Part shown: positions 14,587 to 23,162 of the stretch, one piece after another
Numbering within the stretch: position 1 is the stretch's first letter
Layout of the letters: each line of letters starts with the position of its first letter
Source of the DNA: Caproicibacterium argilliputei
GTDB taxonomy: Bacteria > Bacillota > Clostridia > Oscillospirales > Acutalibacteraceae
Direction of reading: 5' to 3'
NCBI RefSeq assembly: GCF_029211325.2
Contig: NZ_CP135996.1
Coordinates: forward strand, 2,728,001 to 2,792,000
DNA: 64,000 bases
Made by a program: the position numbers and the translations under genes
The notes under the pieces: model-generated
The model's database searches: none
Seen by the model: only the letters and a program-made list of their open reading frames with translations
What the model was told of the DNA's origin: nothing

Positions 14587-16730
14587 TCGGAACCCGCGAT
14601 GCGCTCTGCAAGGCGCTGCAGCAGCACCGCCGCCGCGTCATAATCCTCCTTGCTGATCACGCCCATCGGCGCGTGCAGATAGCGGCATGCCAAAGACACT
14701 GCCACTGTGCGCACGCCGCCGCGGCTGCCGTGAATGGCACCCGCGTCGTTTCCGCCTGCAACGCCCTCTTTCCACTGGCAGGGCACGCCGGCCTTCTGCG
14801 CTTCTTCAAACGCCCACTGGGTATATTCCTTATCATAAATTGTACGGCGATCCATAAAGGAGATGACCGGGCCTTCGCCTAGGCGGCACATCTGGCGCTC
14901 CTTTTCTGTGCCGGGCACATCCGCGGCGGTCGTACTTTCCACCACAATGGCAGCCTGCGGCTCTGCCAAAAATGCACCGGTGCGCGAACCGTTCAGGCCC
15001 ACTTCCTCCTGTACGGCAAATTCAAAGACGGTATCGTATGCCCAGTCTTCCTGCTGCATCAGGTGAATCAGCAAGGCACAGCCGGCACGGTCGTCCAGCG
15101 CGCGGCTTTTCACAGAACAGCCGTTTTCCTCATAAACACTGTCAAAGGTGACCATGTCACCCGGCGTGACCACGGCGGCGGCTTCTGCTTTGTCTTTTGC
15201 CCCGATGTCAATATATAAATCGTCCATCGGAATACTCTTCTGGCGCTCGCCCTTTTCTGTCAGGTGAATCGGCTTTAAGCCAATCACGCCGGGCACGGTT
15301 TCGCTGCCGTAACCGACGGTCACGCTCCGGCCGGGCAGGATGCGCGGGTCAATGCCGCCGACTGCGGCAAATTTGAGCAAACCCTCGTCTGTAATGTGTG
15401 TCACAATCAGACCGACTTCATCCATGTGGGCATTCAGCAGCAGGCGCGTACGCGCCCGGCTGCGCCCTTTCTTGTAAGCCAGAACGCTGCCCAGCGGCGT
15501 AATTTCAATTTTTTCCGCATACGGACGAATGTATGAAAGGATTAGCTCCCGCACGGCGTCTTCCGCGCCGGAAATTCCGCGTGCGGTGCACAGCTTGGGC
15601 AGGCAGCCGCTCCAGATCTGCGCGTCGGTATCCGTTGATACAGCGCCGGTACTGCTGAAGATTTCCTGCATCGCCGGTTTTTCTTCCGGCTCCTCCGGCA
15701 GCTTTGCCCCGCACAGATCGCACACATACACCGCCATCAGGCGGGCGGTGTCTTCCACATCCTGCAGGTCAACCACTTCCGCCGGAGTGTGCATGGAGCG
15801 CTCGGGAATGCTGAGCAGCGCTGTCTGTACGCCGCCGCGCGCAACCGCCACTTCGTCACAGTTGGTTCCGGTAGAACCGCCCATAACATCCCACTTGTAA
15901 GGAATCGACTCCCGTTGTGCCAGCGCCGCCAGTTTTCTGCCCATGGCGCGGTTTAAAATTGGCGCGGCGCCAATCATCACGCCGCCGCCCAGCTTCCAGC
16001 TGACTTCCGGCTTAACGCCGGGCTGCGCGGCAAAGCTGACATCCACGCAAATCGCCTGCTCCGCGTCCGCTGTATAAGCGGCTGTGCGCGCACCCTGCCC
16101 GCCGACTTCCTCGCGCGTACTGAACAGGAACGTCACTTTCACACCGGGCAGGGCAACCTTCTGCAGCATTTGCGCGCAGCGCACCAAGGCAGCCGCACCA
16201 GCGCGGTCATCCAGCGCCGCAGATGCCATGCGTGTACCCAGCAGCATTTTCGGCGTATACACCGGCACCACGCGGTCGCCGGGGCGCACCTGAACATTTA
16301 CCTTTGCGGCGGGCAGCCCCAGGTCGATGGTCATATCCTCTGTCTTGGGCACCTTGTCCGTACCATCTTTGTTCAGATGCGGCGGAACACTGCCCACCAC
16401 ACCCAACAGCGGCTGCGCCGCTTCGGATGCAAACACGCGCACCGGGCAGCCCGGCATCACGCGCGCGTCCGCGCCGCCACAGTTTGCAAAGTGCAGGAAC
16501 CCGTGTTCCTCTACGGAAGTGACCACCATGCCCACCTGGTCCATATGTGCTTCCAGTAAAAGATGCAGCCGCGCGTCTGCCGCGCCCAGCGTCACACTAC
16601 CGTTTCCGAGTGCGTCCACCTGGCCGTCCGGCAGACCGGTCAGCCCCAGTGCCTCGCGAACTGGTGCCGCTTCGTCACCGCTGGTACCGACTGCGGCACA
16701 AAGTGTTTTGAGAATCCTCTCTACTTTCAT
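14583..16730 (-). CDS. Double M42-family metallo-aminopeptidase (two catalytic domains in one chain)
   Basis: 715 residues, about twice the family's usual 330-370. The first domain has metal ligands and catalytic residues H62/D64, D174, E207-E208, D230 and H314. The second repeats the set: H435/D437, D546, E575-E576, E598 and H686. M42 enzymes are cobalt/zinc aminopeptidases that form large dodecameric shells. The halves belong to different M42 variants (VDV at D230 versus an E-S-T-x-A-A-D type at 598), so this looks like a fusion of two genes rather than a recent duplication. A linker of about 30 residues (340-370) joins them. It follows murD by 13 bases. Confidence 0.9.
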   Translation of the reverse strand: MKVERILKTLCAAVGTSGDEAAPVREALGLTGLPDGQVDALGNGSVTLGAADARLHLLLEAHMDQVGMVVTSVEEHGFLHFANCGGADARVMPGCPVRVFASEAAQPLLGVVGSVPPHLNKDGTDKVPKTEDMTIDLGLPAAKVNVQVRPGDRVVPVYTPKMLLGTRMASAALDDRAGAAALVRCAQMLQKVALPGVKVTFLFSTREEVGGQGARTAAYTADAEQAICVDVSFAAQPGVKPEVSWKLGGGVMIGAAPILNRAMGRKLAALAQRESIPYKWDVMGGSTGTNCDEVAVARGGVQTALLSIPERSMHTPAEVVDLQDVEDTARLMAVYVCDLCGAKLPEEPEEKPAMQEIFSSTGAVSTDTDAQIWSGCLPKLCTARGISGAEDAVRELILSYIRPYAEKIEITPLGSVLAYKKGRSRARTRLLLNAHMDEVGLIVTHITDEGLLKFAAVGGIDPRILPGRSVTVGYGSETVPGVIGLKPIHLTEKGERQKSIPMDDLYIDIGAKDKAEAAAVVTPGDMVTFDSVYEENGCSVKSRALDDRAGCALLIHLMQQEDWAYDTVFEFAVQEEVGLNGSRTGAFLAEPQAAIVVESTTAADVPGTEKERQMCRLGEGPVISFMDRRTIYDKEYTQWAFEEAQKAGVPCQWKEGVAGGNDAGAIHGSRGGVRTVAVSLACRYLHAPMGVISKEDYDAAAVLLQRLAERIAGSE

Positions 16731-16743
16731 GTTCTAACTCTCC

Positions 16744-18129
16744 TTACAGTTGATTCACCATCTGGCGGAACAAGTCGCCGCGGGTTTCATAATTCGGGAA
16801 CATATCGAAGCTGGCGCAGGCGGGGCTCATCGCGACAATGTCGCCCTTGACCGCTTCTCTGCGGCACACCTGCACCGCCTCCTCCAGACTGCTGACGTGC
16901 AGAATTTTCGGCGCACCGGGGCGGTAATTTTCTGCCGCGGTGACCGCCGCTTCAATCTTCGGCGCGGTCGCACCCAGCAGCACCAGTGTTTTGACGTGCT
17001 CGCACACCGGCACGCCCATCGGCTCGAACGGAATTTTTTTGTCATAGCCGCCTGCAATCAAAATCAGCTTTTGTGGGAACAGCGAAAGCATTCCTTTCAT
17101 CGTCCGGCTTGGGGTGGTGGCAATGCTGTCGTTATACCAGCGCACGCCATCCAGCTCGCGCACCAGCTCGGCGCGGTGCTTCACGCCGGTAAAGGTCGTT
17201 GCCACCGCACGGATATCCGCCGGCGAAGCATACCCCCAGACCGCGCAGATGGCGGCCATGTAATTCTCCACATTGTGCGCACCCGGAATTTTAATTTCAG
17301 TTTCCTTTAGAATTGGTGTTGCGGCACCGTTCTTCATAAACAGGAGGGTTCCGCTTTCGTCCAGACAGCAGCCGTTCTGCACTGGCTGTTTCCGACTGAA
17401 CAGCAGGCACTCGCCCCGCACCTGTGGCACGAAACCTGCGGTAATCGGGTTATCTAAATTCAGCACCGCGCGCCCGAAAGCGTTTTGATGCAGGAAAATA
17501 TTCTTTTTCGCGTCCACATACTCCTGCATATCCTTGTGAATATCCAGGTGGTTCGGGCTCATATTGGTCACAACGGCAACCTGCGGACTGTGCCCGACAG
17601 AAATCAGCTGGAAGCTGGAAAGCTCCGCCACCACCACATCTTCCGGCTGAATCTCCTCCAGAATCGGCAGCAGCGGCGTACCGATATTGCCGCCAACGTG
17701 CACGGTTTTGCCCGCATGGCGCAAAATTTTTGCCAAAATGGTCGTGGTGGTGGTTTTGCCATCCGAACCGGTCACGCCAAACACCCTGCAGGGACAGTAG
17801 TCCAGAAAAACCTCCATTTCGCTGGTCACAGCGCTGCCGCGCGCGCGCGCGGCGTCCAGCTGCGGCAGGTGATACGGCATACCGGGTGTGCGAAAAATCA
17901 CATCCTCCGTCAGATTTTCCAGATAGCCCTCCCCCAGCACCAACTGCACGCCAAGTGCCTCCAGTTCTTCGGCAAGTACGCCCAGCTGTGCGCGGGTGCG
18001 GCGGTCCCGCGCGGTGACATGGGCGCCCTCCTTCGCAAAGCGGCGCACAAGCGGCAGGTTGCTGCCGCCCAGCCCGCAGAATGCGACCTGCTTTTCCCGC
18101 ATGGCTTTATAAAAATCTGCTATCGGCAT
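16744..18129 (-). CDS. murD: UDP-N-acetylmuramoyl-L-alanine:D-glutamate ligase
   Basis: 461 residues. The Mur ligase P-loop GSDGKTTTT is at 121-129; the N-x-S-x-N-H-L-D segment and a C-terminal Mur-ligase domain are present. MurD adds D-glutamate to UDP-MurNAc-Ala in cytoplasmic peptidoglycan synthesis. It lies away from a mur/dcw cluster and instead heads the operon with the double M42 peptidase, GNAT and Nudix-PLP genes. An AT-rich upstream region (18150-18195) separates it from the divergent ypeB gene. Confidence 0.93.
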   Translation of the reverse strand: MPIADFYKAMREKQVAFCGLGGSNLPLVRRFAKEGAHVTARDRRTRAQLGVLAEELEALGVQLVLGEGYLENLTEDVIFRTPGMPYHLPQLDAARARGSAVTSEMEVFLDYCPCRVFGVTGSDGKTTTTTILAKILRHAGKTVHVGGNIGTPLLPILEEIQPEDVVVAELSSFQLISVGHSPQVAVVTNMSPNHLDIHKDMQEYVDAKKNIFLHQNAFGRAVLNLDNPITAGFVPQVRGECLLFSRKQPVQNGCCLDESGTLLFMKNGAATPILKETEIKIPGAHNVENYMAAICAVWGYASPADIRAVATTFTGVKHRAELVRELDGVRWYNDSIATTPSRTMKGMLSLFPQKLILIAGGYDKKIPFEPMGVPVCEHVKTLVLLGATAPKIEAAVTAAENYRPGAPKILHVSSLEEAVQVCRREAVKGDIVAMSPACASFDMFPNYETRGDLFRQMVNQL

Positions 18130-18406
18130 CCTGTTTTCCTCCCGTAAAAAAATATATACGATTTGTATTATTTATAATAATATTTCTATTTGTATGTTTC
18201 CTGCGCCGCTCTGCCTGCACCGAAGCGCAGAGTGGGCAGCCGCTGTATCATTATACATCATATTTTGTGCAATTCAAAGGTTGTTTTGCGGTTGGAAAAA
18301 TCGCGTGTATATTCTGCCCCTGCTGACGAAAAATAGAAGCGTCCCGCTTCGCTTTCATTTGCAGGAAGTTTCCATGCAAAAATACAACTGCGGGCAAGGT
18401 GATCTT

Positions 18407-19678
18407 ATGAAAAAAAAGCAAATTGTCATGGCCGTCATCGCTGTGGCCGCGGTGATAACCGCCGGGGCTTTCACCGTGCGCAGCATGGCTGCGGAAAAAG
18501 CCGCCAAGCGGGACCTGCAGTACACCTACAACCGCGCTTACAGTGACCTGCGTGACTGTGTGGACAACATTTCCACCACACTGGACAAAAGCATTTACGC
18601 AAATACCGCCACCCAGCAGAATGGTCTGGCCGCGCGCCTGATGCGCGAAACCAGCCTTGCCAAAGAGGCGCTTTCCACCCTGCCGATTACCGATGACACC
18701 ATGTCGAACGTATCCAAATACATTACCCAGGTCGGCGACTTTTCCATGACGCTCAGCAGCCGTGTCAGTGCGGGCGGAAAAATCACTGATGCCGAATACA
18801 AAACCATCGAGCAGCTGCACACCTACGCGACAAAGCTTTCCCAAAGCCTGACCTCTGTGAAGCCGGATTACAGCTCACCCAACGTCGCCAAGCAATTTAA
18901 GCAGACTGCGGAAGATTTTACCGACTTCCCGTCCCTCATTTATGACGGGCCGTTTTCCGACCACATCGGGCGCAAAAGCCCCCGCTGCCTACAGAACAAA
19001 AAGGATATTGAACAGGGCAATGCCAAGGTCATCGCGGCAAAGTGTCTGGGAATTCCCACAGACAAACTGACGCATATTGCCGACACCGCCGGCGGTCTGC
19101 CCACCTACAACTTTAGCACAGGCACCATTCGCATTTCCGTGACGAAAAAAGGCGGCATGGTGGTTTCCATGGAAAACAGCCGGGAAATTACCTCCGAAAA
19201 AATCGACGCAAAAGCCGCGCAACAGAAAGCGGAAGCGTATCTTGCCAAGCAGGGCTACAAAAATATGCTGCCCTCTTACTGGATTAAGACCGATGGGCGC
19301 ATCCTTTTTAACTTTGCTTATCAGGACGGCGATGTGCGCTGCTACCCCGACCTCATCAAAGTCGGCGTTGCTCTGGACACCGGCGAAATCGTATCCCTTG
19401 GTGCCAACGGCTATGTAATGAATCACACCACCCGCAATTTTGACACCCCGAAGTACGACAAGGCGCAGGCACAGGCAAACGTCAGCACCCGCCTGAAGGT
19501 CAACTCCGGCCGGCTGGCGCTCATCCCAACCGAGGGCCTCAACGAAGTGCTGTGCTGGGAGTTTAACTGCACCGGCAGCGGCAACGACCGGGTTCTGGTT
19601 TATATCAACTGCCAAACCGGCATGGAGCAGCAGATTATGATTGTACAGCCGTCTGACACCGGCACGCTGGTGAAATAA
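18407..19678 (+). CDS. ypeB: Germination protein YpeB
   Basis: 423 residues from the ATG at 18407 (AAGGTGAT upstream). The frame is open back to 18194 without a better start. An N-terminal signal-anchor helix covers about residues 4-22. The middle is helical and extracytoplasmic, and the C-terminal third contains PepSY-like YPEB repeats. In Bacillus YpeB stabilises the cortex-lytic enzyme SleB in the forespore and is degraded at germination. Here no sleB is adjacent: the neighbours are murD (divergent) and argF (convergent). A possible sigmaF/G-like GTATA at 18307-18311 lies upstream. Confidence 0.9.
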   Translation: MKKKQIVMAVIAVAAVITAGAFTVRSMAAEKAAKRDLQYTYNRAYSDLRDCVDNISTTLDKSIYANTATQQNGLAARLMRETSLAKEALSTLPITDDTMSNVSKYITQVGDFSMTLSSRVSAGGKITDAEYKTIEQLHTYATKLSQSLTSVKPDYSSPNVAKQFKQTAEDFTDFPSLIYDGPFSDHIGRKSPRCLQNKKDIEQGNAKVIAAKCLGIPTDKLTHIADTAGGLPTYNFSTGTIRISVTKKGGMVVSMENSREITSEKIDAKAAQQKAEAYLAKQGYKNMLPSYWIKTDGRILFNFAYQDGDVRCYPDLIKVGVALDTGEIVSLGANGYVMNHTTRNFDTPKYDKAQAQANVSTRLKVNSGRLALIPTEGLNEVLCWEFNCTGSGNDRVLVYINCQTGMEQQIMIVQPSDTGTLVK

Positions 19679-19692
19679 ATCCCAAAAGCACA

Positions 19693-19743
19693 AAAAGCAT
19701 CCCTTTAAAGGCAGAAACGCCGAAAAGGGATGCTTTTGTTTTT
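19693..19743. terminator. Bidirectional terminator between ypeB and argF
   Basis: A perfect 14-bp stem (19693-19706 with 19724-19737) flanked by A-rich and T-rich tracts on both sides. It serves the convergent ypeB and arginine operons. Confidence 0.85.
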
Positions 19744-19762
19744 TCTTTGCAAACAGAAAGAC

Positions 19763-20665
19763 TCAGCCCAGAAGCTTCACCAAAACTGCCTTCTGTGCGT
19801 GCAAACGGTTTTCTGCTTCTTCAAAAATTTCTTCGGAATGCTTTTCAAACACTTCCGCCGTAATTTCCTCGCCGCGGTGCGCGGGCAGGCAGTGCAGCAC
19901 CATGGCATCCGGCTTTGCCGCCGCCATAACTTTGTCGTTAATCTGGTAGCCCGCAAACGCTTTGCGGCGCTTCGCGGCTTCCTCTTCCTGCCCCATGGAC
20001 GCCCAGACATCGGTAATAACCACATCCGCACCGACTGCCGCCTCCAGCGGGTCGGTCGTCATGCTGAATGCCGGATATGCCTGCGCGAAGTCCAGCACCT
20101 CTGCCGCCGGGCGGTAGTCCGCCGGGCAGGCCACGGCAACTTCCATCTTCATCTTCAGGCCGCCGACGATTAAGGAGTTCATCATGTTGTTGCCGTCGCC
20201 AATAAAGCACATTTTCAGCCCATCCAGCGCGCCGCGCTTCTCGCGGATGGTCATGAGGTCGGCAAGAATCTGGCACGGATGAGAAAAGTCCGTCAGTCCA
20301 TTGATGATTGGAATGGTGCCGTTTTTCGCAAGGGCCTCCACTTCGCTCTGCTTAAAGGTACGGATCATAATGCCGTTGAGGTACCGCGAAAGCACGCGCG
20401 CGGTGTCCTGCACCGGCTCGCCGCGGCCAATCTGCATATCATGCGCAGACAGAAAAATCGGCAGTCCGCCCAGCTGGTACATACCCACTTCAAAAGAAAC
20501 GCGGGTGCGGGTGCTCGCCTTTTCAAAAATCAGCCCCAGGGTCTTTCCCGCAAGGCGCGGGTGGGGAATATTGTGTTTCAGCTCGTACTTGAGCTGATCG
20601 GCAAGATCCAAAGTTTCCGTAATTTCCTGTGTGGAAAGGTCCAGCATTTTGAGTAAGTGTTTCAT
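19763..20665 (-). CDS. argF: Ornithine carbamoyltransferase
   Basis: 300 residues. The carbamoyl-phosphate site S-T-R-T-R (near residue 51-55) and the ornithine-side H-C-L-P-A motif (near 259-263) are both intact. It converts ornithine and carbamoyl phosphate to citrulline in the cytoplasm. It is the last gene of the arginine operon, 74 bases after argD, before a bidirectional terminator. Biosynthetic argF is preferred over catabolic arcB because of the operon. Confidence 0.95.
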   Translation of the reverse strand: MKHLLKMLDLSTQEITETLDLADQLKYELKHNIPHPRLAGKTLGLIFEKASTRTRVSFEVGMYQLGGLPIFLSAHDMQIGRGEPVQDTARVLSRYLNGIMIRTFKQSEVEALAKNGTIPIINGLTDFSHPCQILADLMTIREKRGALDGLKMCFIGDGNNMMNSLIVGGLKMKMEVAVACPADYRPAAEVLDFAQAYPAFSMTTDPLEAAVGADVVITDVWASMGQEEEAAKRRKAFAGYQINDKVMAAAKPDAMVLHCLPAHRGEEITAEVFEKHSEEIFEEAENRLHAQKAVLVKLLG

Positions 20666-20739
20666 AAATCGGGATACCTCTTTTCCTTATTTACAGTTTC
20701 CGTTTTCACGCATCATTTCCGCTTGAAGCAGTTCTGCCG

Positions 20740-21921
20740 TCAGCCAGCAAATCCCTGCAGAACCTGCCGCAGAATTGCCAGCCCCTCGTCCATTTCCGCT
20801 TTGGAAATCGTCAGCGGCGGCAGGAAGCGCAGCACATCTTTGGCGGTCAGCACCAGCAGCCCGGCATCCACGCAGGCAGCGGCGATTTTGCCCGGTTCGC
20901 CGGCTGCGGGCTTGGCGCCCAGCATCATGCCCAATCCGCGCACACTTTCCACATTCGGAAGCTTTTCCAGTTCGCTGCGCAGGTATGCGCCCTTTTTGCG
21001 CACATCCTCCAAAAACGCAGGCTGTGCCACCCGCGAAAGGACTTCCAGCGCGCCGGCGCAAACCACCGGATTGCCGCCAAACGTGCTGCCGTGGTCGCCG
21101 GGCGCAAACACCTGCGCGCATTTGGAGCCAACCAAACACGCGCCGATCGGCAGTCCGCCGCCCAGCGCCTTTGCCGCACTGACAACGTCCGGTGTAATAC
21201 CGTACTGCTGATAGCAGAAAAAGCTGCCGGTGCGGCCGATGCCGGTCTGCACCTCGTCAATAAGCAGCAAGAGATCTTTTTGCGCACAAAAAGCCGCCAA
21301 ATCCTGCACGAACTGTTTTTCCATAGGGTGCACGCCACCCTCGCCCTGAATCAATTCAATTAAAACCGCGCAGGTATGTGCATTCACCGCGCCACGCACG
21401 CTTTCCATTTTCGGCTCCGCATAGGCAAAGCCCTCTGTCAGCGGCAGAAACTTTTCGTGGAACACACGCTGTCCGGTTGCCGCCAGTGTGGTTACGGTAC
21501 GGCCGTGAAAAGAATTCTGCAGGGTAACCACTTGGCTGCGACCCTCGCCGTATTTGTCTGCGCTGTACTTACGGGCAATTTTAATCGCGCACTCATTTGC
21601 TTCGGCACCGCTGTTCCCGAAAAAGACGCGCTGCATTCCGGCAGCCTCGCACAGTGCTTTCGCCGCCTTGACGGTAACCGGACTGTAGTACAGATTGGAA
21701 AGATGCTGAATCTGTGCGGCCTGCGCCGCCACCGCCGCTGCCCACTGCGGGTCACTGTAACCCAAGCAGTTTACGCCAATGCCGGAAGTAAAGTCAATGT
21801 ATTTTTTTCCCTTGGTGTCCCAGGCTGTGGCATTTTTCCCCTTGACCAATGCCGCGGGAAACCGGCCGTACGCGTGCATGATATACCTGCTGTCGCCTTC
21901 CTGTATTTCCGCAAACTGCAT
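20740..21921 (-). CDS. argD: Acetylornithine aminotransferase
   Basis: 393 residues, class III PLP aminotransferase. Visible landmarks are N-S-G-A-E-A-N-E in the cofactor site, the L-I-D-E-V-Q-T-G-I-G strand and the probable Schiff-base lysine in S-A-A-K-A-L-G-G-G. It transfers the amino group from glutamate to N-acetylglutamate semialdehyde. The start is supported by GGGAGG. It is separated from argB by a 349-base structured region, unlike the closer spacing elsewhere in the operon. Confidence 0.94.
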   Translation of the reverse strand: MQFAEIQEGDSRYIMHAYGRFPAALVKGKNATAWDTKGKKYIDFTSGIGVNCLGYSDPQWAAAVAAQAAQIQHLSNLYYSPVTVKAAKALCEAAGMQRVFFGNSGAEANECAIKIARKYSADKYGEGRSQVVTLQNSFHGRTVTTLAATGQRVFHEKFLPLTEGFAYAEPKMESVRGAVNAHTCAVLIELIQGEGGVHPMEKQFVQDLAAFCAQKDLLLLIDEVQTGIGRTGSFFCYQQYGITPDVVSAAKALGGGLPIGACLVGSKCAQVFAPGDHGSTFGGNPVVCAGALEVLSRVAQPAFLEDVRKKGAYLRSELEKLPNVESVRGLGMMLGAKPAAGEPGKIAAACVDAGLLVLTAKDVLRFLPPLTISKAEMDEGLAILRQVLQGFAG

Positions 21922-22270
21922 GGAAAGCAGCCTCCCTTTTCCTTTATTTGATAATATTCATTTTAACGCAGACCGTCAAAGAACTTCTGTGCCGCCAACG
22001 CTCCGGCGGAGCATTGGCGTGGTGAAGGATACCATACGTTTCACTCGGGCTTGCAGCCCGAACCTGCTTTACATTCTCAGGTCGTGGCGGGCTTCGCCCC
22101 CACACCCCCAGTCGCTTTCTAAGAAAGCGACGGAAAGCAACCTGCTCGAAGCGCTGACTTCACCCTAACGCAGACTGTAAAAGACGGAAACTTAACGTCC
22201 CGTGAGCTTCAGCACACTGCCTGCAGGGGCTCCCCGCGTGAGCTTCAGCAAGTGCGTGCAGGCTCAGCCT
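21922..22270. other. Structured non-coding region inside the arginine operon (between argB and argD)
   Basis: No gene is visible in these 349 bases. Several strong inverted repeats are present. A nested stem at 21994-22020 pairs CGCCAA with TTGGCG around GCTCC/GGAGC. A 7-bp stem occurs near 22057-22073 and a GGGC/GCCC hairpin near 22090. A 10-bp stem with a one-base gap (GTCGCTTTCT/AGAAAGCGAC) lies near 22111-22131. The part 22146-22240 is a copy of the dispersed repeat also found at 35432-35660. It may be a mobile or remnant repeat, or an RNA structure affecting argD/argF expression. Confidence 0.6.
22146..22240 (+). repeat. Dispersed intergenic repeat, copy C
   Basis: This interval aligns along its length with the two copies at 35432-35526 and 35564-35660: a TCGAAGCGCT start, then CGCAGA, an exact CCGTGAGCTTCAGCACA core, and a GGGGCTCCCCGCG hairpin end. 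It is more diverged in its middle than the other two. The GTGAGCTTCAGC core is repeated once more just after it (22238-22249). Confidence 0.75.
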
Positions 22271-23149
22271 TCAGTAGAACATGGTGCCAATGCCCTCATC
22301 CGAGAAAAGCTCAACCAAAATCGAATGGGAAATCCGGCCGTCAATGATGTGCGCTCGTTTGACACCGCGCCGTACCGCCTCCACACAGCAGTCGATTTTC
22401 GGCAGCATTCCGCCGGAAATAATGCCTTCCTTTTTTAGCTTCGGCACCGCCGATACCTGCACCACCGGAATAATCGTGCGTTCATCTTCCTTGTCACGCA
22501 GCAGGCCGCGCACATCCGTCATCAAAATCAGCTTTTCCGCGTGCAGGCAGGCCGCAATCCGCGCCGCCGCAACGTCCGCGTTGATGTTGTACACCTCGCC
22601 GTCGTAACCGCCCGCAACGGTGGAAATCACCGGCACGTAACCGTTGTTTTCCGCATCCTGAATGATTTCGGGGTGAACCTCGGTAATCTGCCCCACAAAA
22701 CCCAAATCGTCCGCAGAAACCAGCTTTTCCGCGCGCAGCATACTGCCGTCCAGTCCGCACAGCCCGATGGCGTGCCCGCTGTGCGCCTCTAAAAGCTGCA
22801 CCAGCGCCTTGTTGACCTTTCCGGCAAGCACCATCTGCACAATATCCACCGTTTCCGCATCCGTCACGCGCATCCCGTGCACAAAGCGGCTCTCTTTGCC
22901 GATTTTTTTCAGCATCGCTGAAATTTCCGGCCCTCCGCCGTGCACCAACACCACATGAATGCCCACCAGTTGCATCAGCACAATGTCGCTCATGACGGCA
23001 TCCTTGAGTTTTTCGTCAATCATGGCGTTGCCGCCATACTTGACCACGATGGTTTTTCCGGCATATTTCTGAATATACGGCAGCGCCTGTACCAGGACCC
23101 GCGCCCGGTCTTCGTTTGCAATCTCCATTTTCATCCCAACTTCATACAT
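22271..23149 (-). CDS. argB: N-acetylglutamate kinase
   Basis: 292 residues, amino-acid kinase fold. K-Y-G-G-N-A-M near the N-terminus and H-G-G-G-P-E-I-S form the nucleotide and acetylglutamate sites; G-G-M-L-P-K-I lies near the C-terminus. It phosphorylates N-acetylglutamate, usually the arginine-inhibited step of the pathway. Alternative ATGs lie 5 and 7 codons in. It follows argJ by 13 bases. Confidence 0.95.
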   Translation of the reverse strand: MYEVGMKMEIANEDRARVLVQALPYIQKYAGKTIVVKYGGNAMIDEKLKDAVMSDIVLMQLVGIHVVLVHGGGPEISAMLKKIGKESRFVHGMRVTDAETVDIVQMVLAGKVNKALVQLLEAHSGHAIGLCGLDGSMLRAEKLVSADDLGFVGQITEVHPEIIQDAENNGYVPVISTVAGGYDGEVYNINADVAAARIAACLHAEKLILMTDVRGLLRDKEDERTIIPVVQVSAVPKLKKEGIISGGMLPKIDCCVEAVRRGVKRAHIIDGRISHSILVELFSDEGIGTMFY

Positions 23150-23162
23150 TCTTGATTCCGTA

